Shown here one piece after another: positions 1 through 5,233 of a DNA stretch of 5,834 bases (within the stretch, counting starts at the first letter, position 1; every line of letters starts with the position of its first letter). This DNA comes from CAZIQY01 sp964541605 (GTDB taxonomy: Bacteria; Desulfobacterota; Syntrophia; Syntrophales; UBA2185). The notes beneath the pieces were generated by a model. The model had not been told where the DNA came from, made no database searches, and saw only the letters and a program-made list of their open reading frames with translations. The position numbers and the translations under genes were made by a program. The stretch lies in the NCBI GenBank assembly GCA_964541605.1, contig CAZIQY010000132.1:1-5834 (forward strand). Reading direction: 5' to 3'.

Positions 1-384
1 CGAGAGAACCTCTCCCTGGACGGAAAGAAAGCCCTGCGGACGCTGCTGAAGGCCAATAAGCGGCTGCAGACAGCCTACCTGCTCAAGGAGTCCTTCGGAC
101 AACTCTGGGACTACCGCAGTGTTGCCTGGGCCCGGAAGTTTTTCGAGAACTGGCGTGAATCCCTCAAGGGGCAGAAACTGGAGCCCTTCGATAAGTTCGC
201 CAAGATGATCGACAGCCACTGGGAGGGAATCGCAGCTTACTGCCTCCCCGAGAACAAGGTCTCCTTGGGTTTTGTCGAGGGCCTCAATAATAAGATCCGT
301 GTAATTCAACGGCGCGCCTATGGATTACGGGATGAAGAATATCTCCGCCTCAAAATCCTCACTTGCATGCTGCCGGAGATATAA
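1..384 (+). CDS. ISL3-family transposase, C-terminal fragment (cut by window edge)
   Basis: An open frame runs from the first base to TAA at 382-384 and gives 127 residues with no start codon, because the 5' part is outside the window. The protein matches the C-terminal half of the ISL3 DDE transposase domain (DDE_Tnp_ISL3). The end block contains GFVEGLNNKIRVIQRRAYG (residues 90-108), where E93 would be the third acidic residue of the DDE triad. It is followed by the family's usual RDEEYLRLKIL helix and a short tail. The enzyme cuts and rejoins the ends of its own element. The frame has no internal stops, so the full gene may well be intact, but this window cannot show it. Family assignment is confident; activity is unknown. 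Confidence 0.93.
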   Translation, partial: RENLSLDGKKALRTLLKANKRLQTAYLLKESFGQLWDYRSVAWARKFFENWRESLKGQKLEPFDKFAKMIDSHWEGIAAYCLPENKVSLGFVEGLNNKIRVIQRRAYGLRDEEYLRLKILTCMLPEI

Positions 385-390
385 ACCATG

Positions 391-654
391 TCAATTTACC
401 CACTCACTTGGGAGATGATCCGCAAAAAAGTTGTAGGTGCAATCCGTTATGGTGACGTAGACCACCTGCGGAGATTGTTTCGGACTTTGCTCACGTCGCA
501 CGATCTGCTTGTAGAACAGGTCCAGCACTTTGTAGTCATATTGGGTCCAGAGGGATTCCAAACAAGAGAGCACCAGCGTGACAGCCATAACTGCCACTGC
601 AGTAGCGAAACCGACGAACCGAAGATGCCTACTGTTTCTGAATACTGAATTCAT
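391..654 (-). pseudogene. CHASE2-domain sensor protein, N-terminus only, truncated by ISL3 element
   Basis: CHASE2 is an extracytoplasmic sensory domain found at the N-terminus of bacterial adenylate cyclases, histidine kinases and related receptors. The 87-residue frame has one hydrophobic segment at about 13-31 (FVGFATAVAVMAVTLVLSC). The start of the CHASE2 fold follows: YDYKVLDLFYKQIV (39-52), then QVVYVTITDCTYNFF (63-77). Similarity ends there. Residues 78-87 (ADHLPSEWVN) and the stop are encoded by the inserted element, so the rest of the sensor domain, any transmembrane helices and the output domain are lost. The output type is therefore unknown. The start codon overlaps the end of the DUF4384 gene by 26 nt. 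No good ribosome-binding site precedes it, which suggests translation coupled to that gene. Confidence 0.75.
399..421 (+). repeat. Probable right terminal inverted repeat of the ISL3-family element
   Basis: Fifteen to thirty-seven bases after the transposase stop lies CCCACTCACTTGGGAGATGA followed by TCC. Read inward from the end it begins GGATCATCTCCCAAG. Starting with GG and sitting just after the transposase stop fits ISL3-type ends. It also coincides with the point where the CHASE2 protein loses family similarity. The matching left repeat is outside the window, so the boundary is an inference. Confidence 0.5.
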
Positions 655-1255
655 ACTGTTTTATAAGGATGGATTTCCCTGAAAAGATTTGAAGCTTCCT
701 TGCGAAATCGTCACCCTCCGCCACATCTCCTGCACCGCGTACGCTGCCTGCAATGGCGAAGGGCTTTTCCGATTTCTGGGTAAGATCGATCTCCCCCTTT
801 TTGAGTAAATCCTTTTCCAAGGATAACCAACGATCATAGGGCATCTTGGCGTTGACCAGGGATAAGATTTCCTTTACCTCCTTGGGGCTGCAGATCACGG
901 TGAAAGTTTCCACGGGGCTCTGGCCGTGAACCTGATAGAATTCCTGCACTGAGGGTAGCACGAGGGATGAACCCTGGATCCGATGTTCCACCATGTTGAG
1001 TAGTGTCACGGTTTTATTATCTCTATGCACCACATATATGTAAGAGCTTTCTTCCGGGTGAACATAGATCCTGAGGAGGTCCTCTTTTTTGAAACACCCT
1101 TTGGATTCTGCCCTCATGTCCTGGTTTCCCGATTTGACAAGTATTCCGATCTTAGCACGAATGATTTTTTCCTGGGCGAAGCTGCCTAATGTCCCGGCCA
1201 TCACCAGAAATAAAGTTAGGAAGGCCCCAATTAAGAATTTGATAAACAGTCTCAT
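629..1255 (-). CDS. Exported DUF4384-domain protein
   Basis: The product is 208 residues. The frame is open back to 1393, but the ATG at 1253-1255 is chosen for two reasons. A clear AAGGAG ribosome-binding site lies 5 nt upstream, and the resulting N-terminus is a good Sec signal peptide: MRLFIK, a hydrophobic run FLIGAFLTLFLVMAGTL, then likely cleavage after SFAQ at residue 28. The longer form would begin inside the IS. Residues ~57-125 fit the DUF4384 pattern: EDLLRIYVHPEESSYIYVVHRDNKTVTLL, a hydrophobic strand SSLVLP, then a strand ending VICSPKEV. The C-terminus KSILIKQYEFSIQ is also typical of these secreted proteins. DUF4384 has no settled biochemical function and often accompanies envelope or signalling proteins. 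Here it precedes and overlaps the CHASE2 gene. The IS4 element lies 35 nt upstream of the start, so the native promoter is probably gone. Confidence 0.75.
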   Translation of the reverse strand: MRLFIKFLIGAFLTLFLVMAGTLGSFAQEKIIRAKIGILVKSGNQDMRAESKGCFKKEDLLRIYVHPEESSYIYVVHRDNKTVTLLNMVEHRIQGSSLVLPSVQEFYQVHGQSPVETFTVICSPKEVKEILSLVNAKMPYDRWLSLEKDLLKKGEIDLTQKSEKPFAIAGSVRGAGDVAEGDDFARKLQIFSGKSILIKQYEFSIQKQ

Positions 1256-1290
1256 ATACGCTCCTTCGTTAATAAATAACCCCAAAATAC

Positions 1291-1304
1291 CATTGCTGTC
1301 CGGG
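1291..1304. repeat. Left terminal inverted repeat of the IS4-family element
   Basis: CATTGCTGTCCGGG pairs with the right end at 2604-2617, differing at two of 14 positions. Similarity fades beyond the GGG, so the repeat is short. Between it and the transposase start lie 142 bp of leader that hold no other gene. Confidence 0.75.
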
Positions 1305-1433
1305 ATACGGCGTTTTGAATCTCCGTAACTGTTTATAACAGAACAAGAAACAAGCGGTTTATGCGTGTACTCGATTTGAAATTGACTTGGCATTCAGGGC
1401 ATATTCCCTTTCTGGCAAAGGAGGGAAGAACCC

Positions 1434-2615
1434 ATGCATGTCGGCAAACTCGTTTTTTCTCAAGTCATGGACCTCGTGCCTGTCCGTACCTTTCGGCAGT
1501 GCGTGGCACGGTACCAAGGCGACTTCAAGGTAAAGAGTTTCTCTTGTCTCGATCAGTATCTCTGCATGGCGTTCGCACAGCTCACATACCGGGAAAGTCT
1601 GCGAGACATCGAAACGTGCCTCCGCTCCCAGCAGCAGAAGCTATACCACATGGGTATTCGCGGCAATGTATCGCGCTCGACGATCGCCGATGCCAACGAG
1701 CAGAGAGACTGGCGCATTTACGCCGATTTGGCTCATGCCCTGATTGCCATAGCCCGCAGGATGTACAGCAGCGAACGATTTGCCGTAGAGTTGGAGCAAA
1801 CCGTCTATGCTCTCGATGCGACCACGATCGATTTGTGCCTCTCCGTGTTTCCCTGGGCCCACTTCCGGCAAACGAAAAGCGCGATCAAGCTGCATACGCT
1901 TCTGGATCTCCGCGGCAGCATCCCGACGTTCATTCACATCTCCGACGGAAAGTTCCACGAAGTCAACACCCTCGACTTCATTCCCTGGGAGCCCGGCGCC
2001 TTCTACGTCATGGATCGGGGATACCTGGATTTTGCCAGACTCTACGCCCTGTCCCAGACGGCGGCCTTCTTCCTGATCCGCGCCAAATCAAATCTGAAGT
2101 GCCGCAGGGTGTATTCCCATCCGGTAGACCGCTCAACCGGACTGATCTGCGATCAGTCAGTGATGCTCACGGGATTCTATCAGGCCAAGGATTATCCCGA
2201 CAAGATCCGCCGTGTAAAATACTACGACACCGGAACCTACCAAACGTTCGTGTTCCTCACCAACAACTTCACGCTGCCGCCACTGACCATTGCGCAACTG
2301 TACCGCTGCCGCTGGCAGGTCGAGCTCTTCTTCAAATGGATCAAGCAGAACCTCCGCATCAAGAGCTTTTATGGAACCTCAGAAAATGCCGTCAAGACGC
2401 AAATCTGGATCGCCATCTCCGTGTATGTGCTCGTCGCTATCTTGAAGAAAAAGCTCCGTCTGCCGACAAGTCTCTACACAATTTTACAGGCACTCAGTGT
2501 CTCTGCTTTCGAAAGAACTCCCCTATATCAGCTACTTACAAATTACACACATAGATGCGAAAATGTTACAATGCGTAACCAATTAAATTTATTTGACGAA
2601 ACACCCGGACACTAA
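1434..2615 (+). CDS. IS4-family transposase with N-terminal DUF4372 domain
   Basis: This 393-residue protein mobilises its element by DDE chemistry. Residues ~3-66 form the DUF4372 N-terminal domain (KLVFSQVMDLVP through YRESLRDIETCL). The catalytic core follows, with the first aspartate in YALDATTIDL (D128), the second in YVMDRGYLDF (D194), and the IS4 signature Y-2-R-3-E-6-K met exactly by Y290, R293, E297 and K304. The ATG at 1434 has an AAGGAGG ribosome-binding site at 1418-1424, nine bases upstream. The gene has no frameshift or internal stop and all catalytic residues are present, so it looks competent. Its last codons (TPGH and TAA) are encoded by the right terminal repeat. Two other long frames over this gene are shadows. 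Confidence 0.95.
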   Translation: MHVGKLVFSQVMDLVPVRTFRQCVARYQGDFKVKSFSCLDQYLCMAFAQLTYRESLRDIETCLRSQQQKLYHMGIRGNVSRSTIADANEQRDWRIYADLAHALIAIARRMYSSERFAVELEQTVYALDATTIDLCLSVFPWAHFRQTKSAIKLHTLLDLRGSIPTFIHISDGKFHEVNTLDFIPWEPGAFYVMDRGYLDFARLYALSQTAAFFLIRAKSNLKCRRVYSHPVDRSTGLICDQSVMLTGFYQAKDYPDKIRRVKYYDTGTYQTFVFLTNNFTLPPLTIAQLYRCRWQVELFFKWIKQNLRIKSFYGTSENAVKTQIWIAISVYVLVAILKKKLRLPTSLYTILQALSVSAFERTPLYQLLTNYTHRCENVTMRNQLNLFDETPGH

Positions 2616-2617
2616 TG
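2604..2617. repeat. Right terminal inverted repeat of the IS4-family element
   Basis: CCCGGACACTAATG is the partner of the left end at 1291-1304. It serves both strands: TAA at 2613-2615 ends the transposase, and TAG at 2612-2614 read on the minus strand ends the truncated sugar-nucleotide gene. The break in that gene falls right at 2617, which supports this boundary. Confidence 0.8.
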
Positions 2618-3484
2618 TGAACCGATGATTATTCTATTGTCGCTTGGACGCACCAAGTTTTCATTAACCCGGGTATGGATATTCAAATCCAGTATTTTTG
2701 CCATGATGCCTATGATATCGCTCAATGAGGTTCCCTTGCCGCTGCAAACGTTATAGATTTCTCCGGATGTTCCCTTTTTCAGCAGCAGATCATAGGCCGC
2801 CACCACATCTCTCACATCGGTAAAATCTCTGATAATCGACGTGTCTCCTGTAATCAATTCACCTTGCTTTGCTCCACTTTGCTTGATATTGGCGAGCTGT
2901 CTTGCGAACGATGAGATGACGAAGATGTCTTTCTGGAATGGTCCGATATGATTGAAGGACCGGGTCATGACTATATCAAGGCCATAACCCTTGACATAAA
3001 CTTTGGATATCATCTCCTGGGAAACCCTGGCCACTGCATAGGGACTGACAGGTCTCGGTGTGTGCGTTTCGGTCAACGGCAGTGTGTCTTCATCGACATT
3101 GCCGTATTCTTCCGAAGATCCGATCGATAGTATTCGTGCGGGCAGCCCCAATTTTCTGACACCCTCAAGCAGGTTTAAAAAAATGTTCATGTTGTTTCGA
3201 AAACTCAGGATGGGTTCTCTCCAACTGAAAGCGACACTGCTGTACGATGCGAGATGGACTATATAATCCGGTTGAAAATTGAAGAGGATTCTTTCAACAT
3301 GATTTTGGTCAAGCAGATCAATTTTTTCGAAATCTACGTGGACGTTCTTATAGGAATCTTGCGGGAAATCAGGTTTTTGTACGTCCAATCCCTTGATAGA
3401 GGCGTACGTTTCAGTATGATCAAGATACTCCAGAAAATGACGGCTGACAAATCCGGCATAGCCGGTAATCAAGTATTTTTTCAT
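2612..3484 (-). pseudogene. NAD(P)-dependent extended-SDR sugar dehydratase/epimerase (GDP-mannose 4,6-dehydratase-like), 3' end lost to IS4 element
   Basis: The 290 residues fit the extended short-chain dehydrogenase family that converts nucleotide sugars for polysaccharide or O-antigen synthesis. The N-terminal Rossmann motif is TGYAGFVSRHF (7-17), where the third glycine of GxxGxxG is serine (S14). Other blocks are the active-site SIGSSEEYG (120-128), SPYAVARVSQE (147-157), RSFNHIGP (175-182), RDFTDVRDVV (219-228) and RPSDNRIIIG (279-288). The catalytic YxxxK reads Y149-A-V-A-R153, so Lys is replaced by Arg. After IIIGS the frame enters the IS, reads His, then stops. Relatives run about 30 residues further, into the C-terminal substrate domain, so function is doubtful. 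ATG at 3484 is chosen because MKKYLITG begins the Rossmann strand. A TTG at 3508 with an upstream AAGGA is an alternative. The exact substrate is uncertain. I see nothing decisive in the 154 bp between this gene and the toxin gene. Confidence 0.8.
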
Positions 3485-3638
3485 AGTTCGATTCACACGA
3501 AAAGTCAAAACGCCAACATCCTTTAATGCCTCTCTGCGTAATGATACTTCTTTCCCTTGATGATCAGAAGGGTCGTATTTTCAGGTAATCATCGACAGCG
3601 TATAGGTTTCCTTCCCTATTTCCCGTTTTATCGACCTT

Positions 3639-3941
3639 TCAGCGGGGATGACGATAGAGATCGTCATGGTCGAGAAGGCGCAGGAGGCGTAGCGGCGCCA
3701 CCCAGTCCGGGTTTCCCGCCGGCAGCATTTTCTCCGGATCGAAGGAGAGGCGGTATCGCTGGTCCACACGGACAGCCCACGCCGTCGGATCATTGACGAT
3801 GCGCTCCAGGTGCAGGCCGGGATGGAGGGGATTTCCTTCAAGAAGACCCAGGGTCCTGGCAATCTTCTTCATGATCTTCGGTTGACGGCGAAAGCGTTCC
3901 GCATCCTCGATGAACTTCTCAGTCGGGATCAGTTTCGACAT
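3639..3941 (-). CDS. RelE/ParE-superfamily toxin of a type II toxin-antitoxin pair
   Basis: This small basic protein (100 residues from ATG 3941, or 104 from ATG 3953) has the layout of a RelE/ParE-fold toxin. N-terminal helices (KFIEDAERFRRQPKIMKKIARTL cut into two, ~9-31) are followed by NPLHPGLHLERI (37-48). The strands AWAVRVDQRYRLSFD (54-68) and LRLLRLLDHDDLYRHP (84-99) come next. The core signature 'V/IRVDxxYRL...HDDLYR' is typical of the superfamily, whose members usually cleave mRNA at the ribosome or inhibit gyrase. Which of these applies cannot be told from sequence alone. The start lies inside the antitoxin gene (overlap 23 nt for ATG 3941), as expected for a coupled pair in which the antitoxin is made first. 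Neither ATG has a strong ribosome-binding site, so the start is uncertain by four codons. Confidence 0.8.
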   Translation of the reverse strand: MSKLIPTEKFIEDAERFRRQPKIMKKIARTLGLLEGNPLHPGLHLERIVNDPTAWAVRVDQRYRLSFDPEKMLPAGNPDWVAPLRLLRLLDHDDLYRHPR

Positions 3942-4182
3942 GGACCATCTCATCCGTCATCCAGGCCGGCATCGCCGCTGCGCCGCTTTCCCTGGCTTCC
4001 TTCAGTTTCGCGAGTCCCTGCTCATTCAAATGAACAGCCGGGTAAACGGCCACGGGCTGGAGGATGAAGGCTCCTCCGTCAGCGACGGACAGATCCATGC
4101 ACGTACCCGCAACGAGCCCCAATTGCCTTCTAAGGGAGGCGGGAAGGTTGATGCTTCCTCTTTTGTCCACCGTGATCAACAT
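3919..4182 (-). CDS. AbrB/MazE-fold antitoxin
   Basis: This 87-residue protein starts with the swapped-hairpin DNA-binding domain of the AbrB/MazE family: VDKRGSINLPASLRRQLGL (5-23), then GTCMDLSVADGGAFILQPV (26-44). The acidic tail, about 45-87, includes LNEQGLAKLKEARESG and MPAWMTDEM, and would wrap and neutralise the downstream toxin. The ATG at 4182 has an AAGGAAG ribosome-binding site about eight bases upstream. Its stop lies inside the toxin gene. Such antitoxins normally repress their own promoter, alone or with the toxin. The promoter at 4281-4309 with its tandem repeats is the natural target. The role is inferred from the fold and gene order; the DNA-binding domain is clear. Confidence 0.85.
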   Translation of the reverse strand: MLITVDKRGSINLPASLRRQLGLVAGTCMDLSVADGGAFILQPVAVYPAVHLNEQGLAKLKEARESGAAAMPAWMTDEMVHVETDPD

Positions 4183-4205
4183 GTGTCCACTTCCTTTTTT
4201 GAATT

Positions 4206-4260
4206 CCGCAGGGCTGATTCCCCGCGGATTGCTACGAAATAATGGGGCGGAACATGCCCC
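4206..4260 (-). promoter_or_regulatory. Structured leader of the AbrB/RelE-type operon (two hairpins)
   Basis: About 90 nt of leader separate the predicted transcription start from the antitoxin ATG. It holds two inverted repeats. One is GGGGC / GCCCC (4244-4248 with 4256-4260, 7-nt loop). The other is CCGC-A-GGG / CCC-C-GCGG (4206-4213 with 4220-4227, 6-nt loop, one mismatch). The second ends just upstream of the AAGGAAG ribosome-binding site. A role in translation or mRNA stability is possible but unproven. Confidence 0.35.
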
Positions 4261-4280
4261 GGTTTCACACCATTGAGTGC

Positions 4281-4309
4281 CTTATACCGCATATACGTCA
4301 TTATGTCAA
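4281..4309 (-). promoter_or_regulatory. Sigma70-type promoter of the AbrB/RelE-type toxin-antitoxin operon
   Basis: On the minus strand, a perfect -35 box TTGACA (4304-4309) is followed after exactly 17 nt by TATAAG (4281-4286), which matches TATAAT at five of six positions. Transcription would start near 4274 and read into the antitoxin gene about 90 nt later. This is the best promoter match in the window. The -35 box lies within a set of 8-bp tandem repeats that could be the operator. Confidence 0.75.
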
Positions 4310-4318
4310 TATGTCAGA
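4295..4318. repeat. Three tandem 8-bp repeats over the toxin-antitoxin -35 box (candidate operator)
   Basis: Three units run head to tail on the plus strand: ACGTCATT, ATGTCAAT and ATGTCAGA. All share A(C/T)GTCA. The middle unit contains most of the -35 box and the first lies within the spacer, so a protein bound here would block RNA polymerase. The neighbouring AbrB-fold antitoxin is the obvious candidate ligand, by inference. Confidence 0.5.
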
Positions 4319-4349
4319 ATAGGAGAGCTTTGAATTTCTACCTTATGTT

Positions 4350-4407
4350 GTCACCTCGGCGAAAGCCGAGGTCCAGAAGGTCTTGAAAAGACAGGATACC
4401 GGCTGGA
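4350..4407. repeat. REP-like palindromic element between the two toxin-antitoxin operons
   Basis: A perfect 8-bp stem, ACCTCGGC / GCCGAGGT (4353-4360 with 4365-4372), closes on a GAAA tetraloop. Next come a 5-bp hairpin GTCTT-GAA-AAGAC (4380-4392) and an outer TCCAG / CTGGA pair (4372-4376 with 4403-4407). The format 'GTCA...GGCGAAAGCC...TCCAG' resembles dispersed REP-type repeats of many proteobacteria. No T-run follows on either strand, so it is not a standard terminator, though it could protect the 3' end of the AbiE mRNA. Confidence 0.6.
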
Positions 4408-4456
4408 GTTTACCCCGTACTTGATACAAGCAAGATCTCATTTAGAGACATTTTTC

Positions 4457-5233
4457 TCACATTTTCTTTTCCCCCCAGAAATCTCTGAAACCAGCGACAC
4501 GCTCCCGCTGTTCGGGAGCAAAGAGGAACGGTTCCACATCCCGGGCCAGAAAATTCAGGTTCAGTTCCCCGAGCCGCTCATCAAAGCGTCGGAGAAATTC
4601 CGCCCGACCCAGTCCGACCGTCCTTTCTATATACTCAAAATCAGGGGCGGCAAAGCCGGTCAGAAAAGAAACATCGAAGATATCCCGTCCCTTTTCCCGC
4701 TTTCGATACAGAATGGTCATCATCTTCTGGGCCAAGAGTATCGCGTCCGGTGCCGCCAGGATCTGACGGTAGATACTGAATTTGTTCAGGAAAACTTTTT
4801 TCGGATTGTACAGCTTCTCCTTCGCCTCGCTGTCGATGCGGATGAGAATCTTCCGCTCCGCGTCCGGGCTCAGCCCCGCTTCGTGAAGGATCTTCGGAAA
4901 ACGGATATAGCAATGCCAAGCGCCTTTTTCAACGACCCGGTATTCAATCAGGAAGCCCTTATACTCTACGTCCCGGCAGGCCATCTTCAACAGCTCTTCG
5001 AACTGGGAGAAAGAGAGGCCAAAATTATCAAAATCCAGATCCTCCGAAAAACGATCGCTGTCATGGAAAATGCGAATCGCCGTGCCGCCGATGAAACTCA
5101 ACTCCGCCGCCGCCGAATTTTTGAACAGCGAATCCAACAATTCATACTGGAGATACTCCACCAGCATTCCCCGGGGATTTCTCTGCTGCAAAGGGGAAGG
5201 GAAGTATCCGGAAATCTGCTCTACGGTAAGCAT
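4457..5233 (-). CDS. abiEii: AbiEii-family nucleotidyltransferase toxin (type IV toxin-antitoxin)
   Basis: The 258-residue product belongs to the AbiEii/AbiGii toxin family, nucleotidyltransferase-fold enzymes that arrest growth and can abort phage infection. The fold signature is visible as SFIGGTAIRIFHDSDRFSED (46-65) running into LDFD: GGT at 49-51, R54, and the paired aspartates in SEDLDFD. A later acidic strand, ILIRIDSEA (129-137), and the helix KMMTILYRKREKGRDIFDVS (170-189), with a basic KGRDIFD motif, are also characteristic. The protein contains all motifs I can recognise and looks intact. ATG 5233 gives the family-like MLTVEQI start. A GTG at 5245 in frame would add four residues. 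The start overlaps the end of AbiEi by 13 nt, the usual coupling for this operon. The symbol denotes family membership. Confidence 0.9.
   Translation of the reverse strand: MLTVEQISGYFPSPLQQRNPRGMLVEYLQYELLDSLFKNSAAAELSFIGGTAIRIFHDSDRFSEDLDFDNFGLSFSQFEELLKMACRDVEYKGFLIEYRVVEKGAWHCYIRFPKILHEAGLSPDAERKILIRIDSEAKEKLYNPKKVFLNKFSIYRQILAAPDAILLAQKMMTILYRKREKGRDIFDVSFLTGFAAPDFEYIERTVGLGRAEFLRRFDERLGELNLNFLARDVEPFLFAPEQRERVAGFRDFWGEKKM

Larger units (their letters stand above)
1..421 (+). mobile_element. ISL3-family insertion sequence, 3' part only
   Basis: This is the right-hand part of an insertion sequence; its left end lies before the window. The assignment rests on the transposase C-terminus encoded at 1-384. 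The right end is placed at about 421, because the minus-strand CHASE2 reading frame stops matching its family there. The 23 bases inside that point (399-421) also look like an ISL3-type terminal repeat, starting GGATCATC when read inward. The exact end base and the target duplication cannot be confirmed without the left end. The element interrupts the CHASE2 gene at 391-654. Confidence 0.75.
1291..2617 (+). mobile_element. IS4-family insertion sequence, complete (1327 bp)
   Basis: The ends are defined by imperfect inverted repeats: CATTGCTGTCCGGG at the left and, read inward, CATTAGTGTCCGGG at the right (12 of 14 bases match). A single transposase fills the element, and its TAA stop lies inside the right repeat. 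The DUF4372 domain suggests the ISPepr1-like branch of IS4, but I cannot confirm a named element. No direct repeat is visible in the flanks (CAAAATAC on the left, TGAACCGA on the right). The right end cuts the minus-strand sugar-nucleotide gene, and the left end lies 35 nt from the DUF4384 start. Confidence 0.8.

Noticed and set aside
388..648. An 86-codon plus-strand frame after the ISL3 transposase
   Set aside because: It runs opposite the CHASE2 fragment, has no family pattern and no ribosome-binding site. The minus-strand reading explains this stretch.
1256..1393. N-terminal extension of the DUF4384 protein up to codon 1393
   Set aside because: The extra 46 residues would be encoded largely by IS DNA and would bury the signal peptide. 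ATG 1255 has a strong ribosome-binding site.
1391..1420. CATTCAGGGC as an alternative left end of the IS4 element
   Set aside because: It shares only CATT plus gapped similarity with the right end. CATTGCTGTCCGGG at 1291 matches 12 of 14 bases without gaps.
1361..2554. A 397-codon open frame covering most of the IS4 transposase on the same strand
   Set aside because: Its product is rich in Arg, His, Pro and Ser with no family pattern. The 1434-2615 frame carries the complete DUF4372 and DDE/YREK motifs, so this is a shadow of it.
3508..3640. A TTCTGA-17-TATCAT promoter for the sugar-nucleotide gene
   Set aside because: The -10 match is fair but the -35 box matches only three of six bases, too weak to list as a feature.
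3648..3667. Perfect inverted repeat ATGACGAT-AGAG-ATCGTCAT
   Set aside because: It lies inside the toxin gene and encodes the HDDLYRH motif. No T-run follows, so I do not call it a terminator, and its likeness to the promoter repeats is probably chance.
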